Assembly (NCBI GenBank): GCA_001939145.1
Contig: LSRX01000500.1
Location: forward strand, 155,869-219,868
Direction: 5' to 3'
Length of the DNA stretch: 64,000 nt
Source of the DNA: Symbiodinium microadriaticum
Lineage: Eukaryota; Sar; Dinophyceae; Suessiales; Symbiodiniaceae
The position numbers and the translations under genes are program-made. The notes under the pieces were generated by a model. That model was not told where the DNA came from, made no database searches, and saw only the letters and a list, made by a program, of their open reading frames with translations. How positions within the stretch are numbered: position 1 is the first letter of the stretch; each line of letters begins with the position of its first letter. Below, piece after piece: positions 1-9,907 of the stretch.

Positions 1-510
1 AAATTTTGGGTTGATCTGGGATTATGGCTTATTTTGTTTTATTGGTTGGGAGTTGGGAGCCAAGGTTTCAGGTTTAGGCGGGTTTCACGCTTATGGTACT
101 GTAGAAGTGGAGGATGCGAGTTAAAGTTTACTAGCCGAGAGCTGCCCGTTTGCTGAGTCGTTTATTCATTTAGGTAGTATTCTTGTTTTGCAATGAATGA
201 GCACCTGACTTGCTCATACTTCCGGTTCCTGTGCTCTTTCTCTGGATGAGCACCTGACTTGTTCGGACTTCTTCGTTCAGTCACCACCTGAGTGGTAAGA
301 AGTGAATGGTTGTGGCTTCGAACCTCCAAAGACATGGAACCCTGTCGCCACTGTTTTTGCATTACCGGTTGTCCTCCAATCTCTTCGTGCCGTGCTTGAG
401 GTGTTGACGAGCACTAACAGTAATTTAGACCCTACATAGTACGGTTTTCTAAAAGTTTCGTAGTATCAGCAAAGCAATACGTCAAATAGAACATAAAGGT
501 CCTTGCCACA
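1..510. other. No supportable feature
   Basis: Moderately AT-rich sequence. I see no exon-like reading frame with splice-consistent ends and no RNA gene. A short direct repeat around 'gatgagcacctgacttg' occurs twice (near 197 and 245). Confidence 0.5.
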
Positions 511-557
511 TACATATATATATATATATATACACATGCATATAAATAAATAAATAA

Positions 558-590
<33 letters not shown>

Positions 591-659
591 CATACACACA
601 CATATATATATATATGTACATATATATATGTAGACACATATATATATATATATACACAT
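511..659. repeat. TA-rich microsatellite
   Basis: Interrupted runs of (TA)n mixed with (AAAT)n and (CATA)n. Short open frames across it (poly Tyr/Ile peptides) are repeat artefacts. Confidence 0.9.
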
Positions 660-860
660 CGATAGACAGATAGACACTCAGAAACACGGACGGACGGACG
701 GACAGACGGATAGATATACAGACATAGATAGATACGGAGATGGAGGGATGGATGGATTGATGGATGGACAGCTAGATAGATTCAGATAGATAGATAGTTA
801 CATAAAGATAGACAGATAGACAGCTAGATGGATAGATAGAAGGGCAGATAGATATATTTT
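660..860. repeat. Degenerate GATA/GACA/GGAC/GGAT tetranucleotide tract
   Basis: Tetranucleotide blocks: GATA, GACA, a clean run of GGAC near 688-705, then GGAT near 745-770 and GATA again. The blocks grade into each other, as expected of an ageing compound microsatellite. Confidence 0.85.
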
Positions 861-1799
861 CGAATGAGATAGCCAGTTAAGCTTATGAGCAACGAACGCA
901 TGAGTACATCGGGGAAGGTTTATGTGCACAGTGTCTTCTGCTAGACAGGGTCTTCCATGACGCACATTTTTTTGTGGCTTGGCTTAGTGTGGCTTGCACA
1001 AAACCGCTAAACCTGCGATAGTACAGCGTGTATATATATATATACATAAATATATGTATATCTACCTTTTTCTTTGTGCATTTACAATTATATAGAGGTC
1101 AATGCGCATGCCTCTTGAGGTAGAAGCCTGTGTAAAGGGTTCTGCAGGCTGCCTACGACTGGGCCCTGAAATCTGCCTCCAGCAAGGTGCGGGATGGTTA
1201 TAGGATTGCATCGCAAATACCCCGTCGCCCTAGTAGCCCTTAACCCAGTGACCGAATCCATAAAGGAAGCTGAGGACAATTGTTCAGGTCGATTGCAGGT
1301 TAGAGGTGCTGATTCCTGCGACAGCTTGCATAAAGACTGTTGGCTTTGGTGTCTCAGGCCTTCGAGTCTAGTTCTGTCACACAGACTTTCGAAACTTCGC
1401 GGCCTTTGCAAAATGGCACGGCTACAGTTTGTATGAACCTTCCTCCAGCCAGCTTCTGTAAGATCCTGATGAACCGATGAAATGTTCTGCATAGCAGTCT
1501 GACAAGTGTCACGAAGAGGGTCCGAATCGGCAGTGCTTCAACTTTCCGCGCCACATGCCTTCAGTGCTTGACCTTCACAAAATGGTGCGAGCACTCATGG
1601 CATGCTGATATGCTTTCAGGCGCGTGAGCGTTTTCTCAAGCACGGCCAGCCGTACGTCTTCCTCGAGGAGTTTACACTGTCAAAAGACACCACGTGAACT
1701 CGAACTGTGCTTGCAAGAGCAGCGTGAGACTTACGCTAGCAATACGAGCTGGGAGGCATCATGGGCACGTCCGTGTTAGCATGCCTTCAGTAGAGTAGC

Positions 1800-1802
<3 letters not shown>
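861..1802. other. No supportable feature
   Basis: Unique sequence with a short (TA)n at about 1031-1045. Frames up to 134 codons exist on the minus strand (1088-1492) but lack recognisable motifs and splice-consistent context. Confidence 0.5.
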
Positions 1803-1885
<83 letters not shown>

Positions 1886-1887
1886 TG

Positions 1888-1986
<99 letters not shown>

Positions 1987-2026
1987 ATAGTAGTAGCAGT
2001 AGTAGTAGCAGCAGCAGCAGCAGCAG

Positions 2027-2109
<83 letters not shown>

Positions 2110-2121
2110 CTAGCAGCAGCC

Positions 2122-2161
<40 letters not shown>

Positions 2162-2192
2162 TAGTAGTAGTAGCAGTAGTAGTAGAGTAGGA
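1803..2192. repeat. Compound (TAG)n / (CAG)n trinucleotide microsatellite
   Basis: About 390 bp of AGT/TAG repeats interrupted by GGT, AAT and by CAG clusters near 2006-2024 and 2112-2145. In different frames it reads as poly-Ser, poly-Val and, on the other strand, poly-Leu. This explains the long homopolymeric open frames across it. The flank to about 2375 is a degenerate continuation with GTA, GTC and CGT triplets. Confidence 0.95.
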
Positions 2193-2375
2193 CGGAGAGT
2201 AGGAGTAGGCGCAGCGTATGCGTAGACGGTGGATGTAGTAGATGTAGTAGTTGCAGTAGTCGTAGTAGTGGTGGTAGTCCTAGCAGTGGTAGTCGTAGTG
2301 GTCGTCGTCGTCGTCGTAGTAGTAGTAGCAGCAGCAGTACCGGCAGCGGTAGCAGCGGGAGTCGCCGCAGCAAAT

Positions 2376-5191
2376 ATACTCGTAACGATGGTTCTGGTTT
2401 TGTTGAAGACGCTGTTGATCATGATGCTGGGGGTTGTGATGGTTATGATGAATATGAAGATGATTGTGACCATGAGGGTGGTAATGCTGTTGATGTCAAT
2501 CGTGATGATGTCGCGCCCAGCGGAATAATAGAACTGGCAGCACCTAAAGGCTTCGCAGTAGCAGCTACTTTCTGTCAGAACGATAATATAGCTAGCAATG
2601 GCACTCTGTACCAACAGCAACCAGCAGCATCAGCATGCATTAGACAACAATAGCTGCATCAACTACAACGCCTACATACTCACCCTCACAGACGCCAAGT
2701 GGCCATAATACTTTTGCAGTATCAGTAGTACTTCTAAGGAGATGTGTCACAGCAACTGGGCTGGTTAGAGTCTAGTATATCTCTCCCATGATCGCTCCTT
2801 GTTGACAAGATTGCATCGTGCACTTGGGCGAGCTATCCAACAACCCAGAGGCATTAGTCGCAATAGTATGTGAGTCCAATACATGTCAATGTGAGCATAG
2901 TAGTAGCAATATGCTGCCCAGGGCATGGCCATGGAGAGTCACTGCAATCTGCATTGCATGATAAGCGTAATCGTCGAGTGCAGACTTTGGGATCAGAAAC
3001 TGTGCCATCAGAGGTAGGGGGCTACGAGCATCGTGCAAGTGCTCAGTTGCACTCTTGAACTCCACGGACATCTATCACAGGACAAGAAGTCTGGCTTTGG
3101 AGTTACCGGCCCGACGTGGATCCATGATGCACTTTCATACACTCCCAGCAAGGACAGTCGCACACAGGTTCGGCAAGGATGTGTTGGTGAAGCTTCCTAT
3201 TTGCAGAGTCCAGAACCTGCACACTCCTCAGAGGACAAAAAGACAGTCGAAGTGCAGTCCCACTACTTCCCTTTGAAGAACAAGAGGCTTGGCTGCAACA
3301 TCTTGTACGATGCCCGGTGTGAGCTTGCGGGCCAATGATGATGCGTGTGTAGCATCGTCACCTGCTCATGTTCAGTGAATGATTGTGTTTTCAGGCTTAG
3401 GAGCATGAGTCATGATTGTTTCAGTTGGCTTTGAGGAATCTGGGAAACGTGTCGCTTGGTAGCACAACCCAGAAAACGGCTCTCTTTGTGGTGGTCTTTC
3501 GGGGTAACTCTCAGGGATAGCTCTCAGGGATCTTTAATAAGGTGGACATACTCGTCGGAGGGTAAAAGGAGGTTGCGAAGCCAGAGACAGCTGTCCGTTT
3601 GCATCGGCCTGCTCGCCGCTGCTTTTGTTTGACCCTGAGTTTGCAACTGAGCCTTGCTTGACGCATGCAAGGCCTTTCATTCAGACTGTCGGCTACCACT
3701 ACTGCAAGCTCTTGTCGCCAGCTCGGGCTATGGAGTGGATTTACGTGGATGGCTTGAAGGAGAGTGCTTTAGACATTGTTCTGGATGCGTGGTTGTCATG
3801 GGAGGTTCCATGGATACTCATGGAGTCTGCAGGAGTTCTACGGCTCCCATGATGCTGGGATGGAGATCCTGATGTAGCCTGCTTCGTGGGCACCTGGCGC
3901 CGCGCGCGGATGGCCTCCGCCCCAGAACAAGTCGAGAGCATCTCGCGACCTCTGGCATATTGGCCGGTTCATTCGTAGATGCGCTGCTGCCCACCTTCAG
4001 TGTAAAGGCAAGGGTGAACCTGCGCCTCTTGTGCTTGGCGAGACGGACGCAGAGACTTTAGATGCTCTGTTTTTTCCGAGCATTTCCGTGCTCGCTGCAG
4101 CTTCCAGGCAGCTTCCTGAATCTGGCAACACTTAGGAGTGCTTTTGTCGGATTCAGACAGCTTCGGCCACAAAGGTGGGTCCGAGCGCCAAGGTACAGCT
4201 GTTCCATGCCGTGTGGCAGAAAAGACGGGCTGGCATTTCCACAGGGCCCACACCATCCCACACCTGCTTAAAAGCCTGCTGTTTGCTGTGTCTGTGCAGC
4301 CCCTCGCGATGTCCGGAAGATCTTCACGCCCAAAGTTATGCTAAGTAGCATCGGTATGTGTGCAAGCAATTGTAGACATGCTGTCCTGGGGTCACGGAGC
4401 GGGAGCTGTGAGATGAACGAGCCTTCGCCTGCAACGCAGGACCGCACCTGCCTTTGCGCGGAGGTCTGCTGCTGTCCCGGGCTTGCCGTGAGCGGCAACC
4501 GGTTCGGAATCCCAACGTTGGGGTTTGGATGCTGCCTAGCAAGATCTCAACGCTGTGAGGGAGATCCATCATGGTTTGCAGAGGTTTATGGTTCAGACGC
4601 GCTTCGACAAAGAGAACACGGCTTGTGATGATTGCATCATCACCGGCACATGCCTGTTTGTGGGGAGCCTACGGACGTATACGGGTGCGGAAGCGGAATA
4701 ATTAGTGATAAAAGGTCTGCTACCAGAGCTGGCCCAATCTCAGCTGTGGGCCAGCTGATCAGATTTGCCGAGGTTTGGATAGTGGACATTGCGCGGCCCG
4801 GGCCCTATCTGGGAGTGCTGGGCAGCCGAGCGGCACTTCAATTCAAGTCTCTGACCTCGGATCGTTAGCCGTAAAATGGACCTATGCAGACAGACTACGA
4901 CCCTGCAGTCCCTACAGGTGTTTCATCGATATTCCGAGGGAGATTGACCTGCTGGCAGACTGCGACCCGGCATCAAGGGGGGATGGTTTTCCAGGGTGGG
5001 AGCTTGAAGAGATGTGACGATGCAAGCCTCGCGTGGTGTTGCCGAGGTGTCGTCCTGAGTGTGACAGGATGCATGCATGCGCAGCAGCAGATTGAGATCG
5101 ACGACATCAAGAAGAACGGCTATCAAGGCCAGTCTTGCGAGAACGGGCTCAGGCCTGAGCGCACAGAAGCCCTTGTGGAGATGCAGCGAAG
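2376..5191. other. No secure feature
   Basis: About 2.8 kb of unique sequence. Several frames of 60-100 codons occur on both strands, as expected by chance at this base composition. None shows a motif I recognise. A frame at 5089-5240 (QQIEIDDIKKNGYQGQ) is protein-like but overlaps the better-supported P/Q/M-rich exon in another frame. Confidence 0.45.
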
Positions 5192-5600
5192 GAATGCCTC
5201 CACTCATCATGAACTCATTGCCGCCAGCGCAGCAGATGATGTTTCAGAAGGCAGGGCAGTTTCTCTGCCCAGACAAACTCTCTCATCCTCTTTATTGAGT
5301 GTGGAAGGTGGGCATTTCTGGTGCCGGCGGAGGTATGCACCCGGCGATGGTTGGGGCGCCCCAGCCACAGTGCCCTGGGTGACTTCGTTGATTTGGTTTG
5401 GCGACGCCAACGGAGGAGGGCCCACGCCTATAAGACCCGTATTGTAGTCGAGACATGAACTGAATGTGCTGCATCGGCCCGAGCAGTGAGTTTTTTGCGA
5501 GGTACATGGACCAGTATCCGCAGTACCCGCAGTGCCAGCCCCGGCTTTCGCGGTGGGATGGGGAGCATCGCGAGTCTCGGAATTTGAGAGGGTACATTCG
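5192..5600 (+). CDS. Exons of a P/Q/M-rich low-complexity protein (partial)
   Basis: Three short + strand segments read as one style of low-complexity protein. About 5192-5250 gives MNSLPPAQQMMFQK, 5333-5378 gives MHPAMVGAPQPQCPG, and from 5502 comes YMDQYPQYPQCQPR. Each follows an AG|G acceptor. The second ends in phase 2 before GTGACT, and the third begins with the single G needed, so these two join in frame to a shared Gly. The first-to-second junction does not match phase with the donor I chose, so that boundary is uncertain. The third segment stays open up to the left end of the viral-like element at 5600. A further segment of the same style lies beyond that element (8075-8118), implying that the element sits within this gene. 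Function unknown. Pro/Gln/Met-rich tracts are common in RNA-binding and scaffold proteins, but I see no folded domain. Confidence 0.45.
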
Positions 5601-5942
5601 TTAGCAGAACCTTGGCCCACTTTTGGTGATAATACCACCAGCCTACCACTGACCCACCCATTGGACGATTATTCCTGTGCTCCCCCCTACGCTCCACCCA
5701 ATATTAATATACCACCATTAATATATAACCACTACATCCCCATCACCAATACCAGTATAGGAATAACCGATTACCTCATCCATATAAGAGGAATATTCCT
5801 ATACTCCCTAACACTTCCCGCAAATATCACCACTACTTCCCCATTACCAAGTCCAGTATAGGAATAACCAATTAATTAACCCATCCATATTTTGGCTAAG
5901 GTGGTATTATCAACCCAAACGGGCAAAGGTTCTCTCGTAAAT
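5600..5942. repeat. Left terminal inverted repeat
   Basis: About 343 bp that reappears in reverse complement at 7591-7915 with scattered mismatches and small indels. Shared blocks include the outer gttagcagaacc, repeated 'ccagtataggaataaccga'-like units, and the inner 'gggcaaaggttctctc'. The repeat is itself roughly palindromic at its two ends: it opens with agaaccttggccca and closes with gggcaaaggttct, so each TIR resembles a complete small inverted-repeat element. Confidence 0.85.
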
Positions 5943-5949
5943 TCTACTA

Positions 5950-6428
5950 CTAGGGTTTTTCAATGGACGCCGAGCGCCAAGACGCGCTTTGTTTAATTAT
6001 CGCGTTTGAAAAAGCAGAGGGGCCGTGAAAGTTATTATTAGATGATTCAGGGCAGGATATATAAACATCAGGGTAGTTTATCAAATATGTAAATCCCGTC
6101 GTCCACAGTGAAGACGAAGTACATGCATCACCGACCGTTGTAAAAGAACCCAAAACATTGTTTATAGAATCAGGGTTATTAATATCAACAAATGAGGCAC
6201 ATTTGCATCAGTCAAAGGTATGAACGCGACTTCTCTGTAGTTTGACGATATCGTGATCTTGTTCGTTATGGTATTGCATGCGGCAGAATATGAGTTAGTC
6301 CTTCCACCACTCTCAATGAAGGTATTGAATTGCGTTTCTATGGCTGAGGCTAGATCAGGAGCAGTATAATTTCCAGCTGGTATTTCAATTCTTCTATATG
6401 TTATTTCTTGAGGTGTGGCAGGAGACAT
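5950..6428 (-). pseudogene. Minor capsid (penton-like) protein remnant of a Polinton-like virus
   Basis: Read on the minus strand, translation starts at 6428. The first frame runs to 6162 and contains IEIPAGNYTAPDLASAIETQ, followed by a Thr/Ile/Ser-rich beta-strand pattern. This N-terminal 'IPxGxYT, then an A-rich helix' pattern is typical of minor capsid/penton proteins of Polinton-like viruses. The downstream frame (about 6175 to 5950) continues the same style with a YPDVYISCP segment, also characteristic of the family. The two parts are in different frames, so the gene carries a frameshift and is probably inactive. It also ends at or near the left TIR. The call is from remembered family patterns, not a search. 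Codon usage is AT-rich, unlike the host exons. Confidence 0.6.
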
Positions 6429-6701
6429 TATCTGATGTGTAAACTAGAGGTTCTGCTTAGTTGGGTTGATTGAATGCCACGCATTGGGTATAGCAACCTC
6501 GTGCACCTGCAAAATGGTGTGGTGCCCTGCAACTCTGTCTGAAAATCTGACGCGGAAGGACTGTCAGAAACCTCGGTATTGAGAGTTCGCAAAACTTTTT
6601 TTGTATGTTGAAGGTCTGAATCTGAAAATAATCACATGTTTTTTTATTAATATGGTTGATAGATAATATATTGGCTAAGAGTACAGTCTCAATTAGACAA
6701 C

Positions 6702-6928
6702 ATGCTGAAGTCTAACGGAAGACTGTCCACTAGACAAGGTTTTAAGATGGGTTATGATCGTGACAATAAGGTTTATGTGAGAGGTAATAAAATGTATGTT
6801 GGTGGCACAGTTGCGTGAATGATTGGAATCAAAATTTTACGGACAGATTTGCCGATTTGCCAAGTGTCATCAACATGAGCCGGCGACTAAAAAAGTATAT
6901 TCTTTCAAGCGATCCACGATATTGTTGA
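6702..6928 (+). pseudogene. Broken small viral-like reading frame
   Basis: An ATG at 6702 opens a 38-codon frame ending at the TGA 6816-6818, with the motif RGNKMYVGGT near its end. A different frame starting about 6818 continues with WNQNFTDRFADLPSVI and ends at 6926-6928. Both halves are rich in Asn, Tyr and Lys and look like parts of one gene split by a frameshift. The 'gNk-hhhGGT ... W ... DhhxhP' layout resembles a segment common in algal-virus lipase-like proteins, but that likeness is weak and I do not assign a function. It lies inside the TIR element, divergent from the capsid-like remnant. Confidence 0.35.
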
Positions 6929-6949
6929 AGCTACGCATAACATCCGAGA

Positions 6950-7063
6950 TGGTAAGGAAGGCATCATACCGTATTTACTGTTTTTATGTCTGTGTTCGGG
7001 TATATCTATCGGTTCTGCTTTAGGAATATCTTCACTGATTAACTTAATGTAGAAATTATTTTC
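6950..7063 (-). pseudogene. Possible short coding remnant inside the TIR element
   Basis: The minus-strand frame between about 7063 and 6950 reads NNFYIKLISEDIPKAEPIDI and then a His/Lys-rich stretch. It has the composition of real protein, but I see no start, stop or motif that defines a gene. It may be a fragment of a deleted viral gene. The remaining interior (7064-7590) shows only short frames. Confidence 0.25.
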
Positions 7064-7590
7064 TACAGTCTTATGACACGAGGAACGAGCCTCGTGTGTT
7101 AAACACGACAAAACCCCATCGTTGCACGAGCGCCTGACAAGTATTCTAAACATCACTGCATCATAAGCATGTAACTAATTTGTTTGACGCCAATGCTTTT
7201 CATAATTAGTAAATTATGAAAACATTGTGAGAAGATATAATATGACAGCATATGTTGGTAAGACAACCATGGGATTTAAGACTGATTCTTATCCTCCCCA
7301 TTGTGATCAGCAATGTGTCTGATGTAAAGAATGGAGTTTAGTGCATTTCAAAATATTAATATTGTAAAACGGGTAAGTATTTAACGCAGGATAAGGCCAC
7401 GGCTACTTGTTGTGAATGTCTTCAAAGTATGAAAAATATAACGTGAGTTTCCATGAAAAATAAATGGGCTTCAACGACAAACGAAAACGTGAGTAAGTTA
7501 GGCGCATAAGTATAATCTAAGCACAGTCCATAAGAGTTTTCGGAAAATGTTCTTATTTTGAGTACAACCTTTGAAACTAAACCCATCAAA

Positions 7591-7915
7591 ATTTATGAGA
7601 GAACCTTTGCCCACTTTGGGATGATAATACCACCTTAGGGAATATTTTTAGAGGGGTAGTTGGTTCTTCCTATACTGGTCTTGGTATTGGGGTAGTAGTG
7701 GTGATATGTTGGGTGGGGTGTAGGGGGGGGTGTATAGGAATAATCCTCTTATGTGGATGAGACAATCGGTTATTCCTATACTGGTATTGGTAATGGGGTA
7801 GTAGTGCTGAATATTGGGTGGGGCGTAGGGGGGAGTATAGGAATAATCGTCTAATGGGGGGTGGGTTAGTGGAAGTCTGGTATTATCACCCCAAACGGGC
7901 AACGGTTCTGCTAAC
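7591..7915. repeat. Right terminal inverted repeat
   Basis: About 325 bp, the reverse complement of 5600-5942. It carries G-rich tracts (e.g. around 7715-7735), runs of 'ggtattggtaatggggtagtag', and ends in ggttctgctaac. It is about 18 bp shorter than the left copy because of small indels, so the two copies have diverged since insertion. Confidence 0.85.
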
Positions 7916-8074
7916 TAGATTCGGGTAGATGCTGAGGAGGCAAGTCATCAGCTACTGCTTCGCCCTTGTGGGGATGTTTGTGGTATCTGTGGGCGTTCGG
8001 CCCTTCGTGAATAGTGGTGATATGTGGCGATGACACCCGCGAAATCGACGTTTGTCCCTCCGTCACGCAGGCAG

Positions 8075-8118
8075 GGAATGCCAGTTCAAGGAGTTCCGGT
8101 GGTGCAAGGCGCTGTGGT
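8075..8118 (+). CDS. Further exon of the P/Q/M-rich protein gene
   Basis: After an AG|G acceptor, the frame reads GMPVQGVPVVQGAVV and then meets TGA, with GC and GT donor candidates just before it. The composition (Pro/Gln/Val/Met repeats) matches the exons at 5192-5600 on the same strand. The TIR element therefore appears to lie in the intron, or at the exon edge, between them. The right boundary is not resolved. Confidence 0.4.
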
Positions 8119-9760
8119 ACGATGAGGTGGGGAGGATGCATTCATTACAGGCACAGTGTACTGCCAGGGTCGGGGGATCCTTGAATTTTTCACAGATTCC
8201 CTCTGACTCCTAACCTGCCCCCAGAACAGCGGCCAGGTTCGACCGCCGCCTCCTCAAAGGGCTTTGACAGGAGCTGCAGCCTGCCCAGAGTCCTTCCAAC
8301 CCTCGTGATGGACGAAATAGCCGGTGGCCGGTGGGTCTTTGTCACATTTTACTGCCAACCGTGGCTAACTAAGGTCGCGGAAGCAGACTTGGCTTGAGCT
8401 GGGCACGCACGTGACACTGTAGTTCGCTTGCGTATGGTGCCTGTCAGCCGGTTTTCGTTTGAGTCTCTGCCGGCCTTGCAATGACCTGCATCTGGTCTTA
8501 GCTTCCGAGCTGCGCTTGCTAGAACACTTCGGAAACTCTGTGGCCTATCAGATGCGAGACCAGCATTCGGAAGACTTCCGAATGAGGTGCCTTAAAGTGC
8601 ACAACAAGACCGGCAGTCGGACCCGCACGAGAATGCTGTAGAATTTGGGCACGAGGCCGCCTCCAAGCTGCAATACGCGAGGGCCATCAAACGACAGCAA
8701 TACTAGCCAGAAGGATGTTGTTGGGCGCGTGTCAGAACAACTCTTGACAGCTTTTGCTAAATCTCAGTGGAAATTATTATTGATGCCGTGCCCGATTTTC
8801 ACTGATCACGCAAGCGCAAAGCGCCATGCGAGAGCAGCCGCTGCATTTCTGAACGCAGATCATGTGACTGTCGATGAGGCTTTGTCGGGGGCCACTTGCA
8901 GCAGATCACCCCCACTGCAAACCCGATGTGCCCTTCTGCCGACCCCGACAGCCAGGAACTGCGCAGTTTACTCGCACGACAAGCAACCATCCCAGAGTCG
9001 TGCTCGTAGCGGGCCTCGGACATCTGAGTTGGAGGCATAGCCAATAGCCGTGTCATAGACCTTGTTAGATGCCGTCCGAAGCTCGCCATGGCATGACAGA
9101 CCAAACACGCCGCACATGCAAAAAGAACCGCCAGAGAGAGCAGTGAGCGGAGGTGGAATCGGAGATGGGAGGTCCCACGCTTTGTGCCTTTCAGGAGGCG
9201 ACCATACGCCCTGTCGAGGCCTCGCCCAGCTCGCCCGGGCGCCGGCGACCCAGCGAGCCAGCGAAAGGTTCCCTTCTTCGCCAATGAAGTCACCGTAGCA
9301 TCACTTCCGGATGGCTCAGTTTCATTGTCTAGGCCTAGAGCCTAGGCGCCGGCACATTTGTTTGAATATTGGGAAGACTCGATCCTTTGCACTCGAAGGC
9401 AGCTCTCGTGCACTTTCGACACCGTGGGGCGAAATGGAGGCACTTGCGATTTAGAAGTTGCCTCTACATGAGTGTGAGCCACTTGCTGCTCAGAGCGAGG
9501 CAGCCAAACCCGAGTCCACGCCGCAGTCGTGCTGGTTCCTGAGCCGCTGAAATAGAGGGCTTTCCAGCTCGAGCTGAGCTGGCTAGGGCGAGGACAGGGT
9601 GCACGTATCTGGGTCATGTGAGGGGGAAGTCGGTGTTGCTTCTACTTCCACATGCACGTCATAGCCTTCAGCTCTTATCCATTCCCTTCTTCTCGCATTG
9701 TACACTGACACTTGGCGCCCACGCTGGTCGATCCTGGTGTTCGACAGTCTCCTGTGCCTG
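8119..9760. other. No supportable feature
   Basis: Unique sequence. A minus-strand frame of 164 codons (9293-8799) and a plus frame of 131 codons overlap it, but neither shows a motif or splice-consistent exon pattern. Confidence 0.45.
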
Positions 9761-9907
9761 CCTCTCTCTCTCTCTCTCCCTCTCCCGCTCCCTCTCGCTC
9801 TCCCTCTCGGTCTCGCTCTCGCTCTCGCTCTCGATCACTCTCTTTGTCTCTATCTCTCCGTCTCTGTTTCTACCTTCTCTCTCTCTCCCTCTCTCTCTCT
9901 CTCTCCA
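9761..9907. repeat. (CT)n / CTCTCG polypyrimidine microsatellite
   Basis: Interrupted TC dinucleotide and CTCTCG hexamer repeats. They produce overlapping SLSLS and SRSRS frames on the + strand that are not genes. Confidence 0.9.

Larger units (their letters stand above)
5600..7915. mobile_element. AT-rich terminal-inverted-repeat element with virus-like gene remnants (candidate deleted Polinton-like virus)
   Basis: A 2.3 kb segment clearly richer in A+T than its surroundings is bounded by long inverted repeats (5600-5942 and 7591-7915). The outer termini are perfect complements over 12 bp (gttagcagaacc / ggttctgctaac). Inside lie a broken minor-capsid-like reading frame on the minus strand and a second broken frame on the plus strand. 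No integrase, polymerase, packaging ATPase or major capsid gene is present, so if viral in origin it is an internally deleted, non-autonomous copy. The pentamer ATTCG lies directly before the left end and four bases beyond the right end. It is only a weak candidate target duplication. Polinton-like viruses integrated in protist genomes are known in general. The assignment here rests on TIR structure plus one capsid-like frame. Confidence 0.65.

Noticed and set aside
240..330. Possible tRNA T-arm (ggttcgaagcc) on the minus strand
   Set aside because: No acceptor stem, anticodon arm or D-arm could be paired around it.
1787..2620. 277-codon minus-strand frame of poly-Leu with Thr-rich part
   Set aside because: It reads through the TAG/CAG microsatellite and its degenerate flank; no signal of a real protein.
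4884..5447. 187-codon + strand frame
   Set aside because: Overlaps the P/Q/M-rich exons in a different frame; those exons have AG|G borders and one phase-matched junction, so the long frame is the less likely reading, though its middle part is protein-like.
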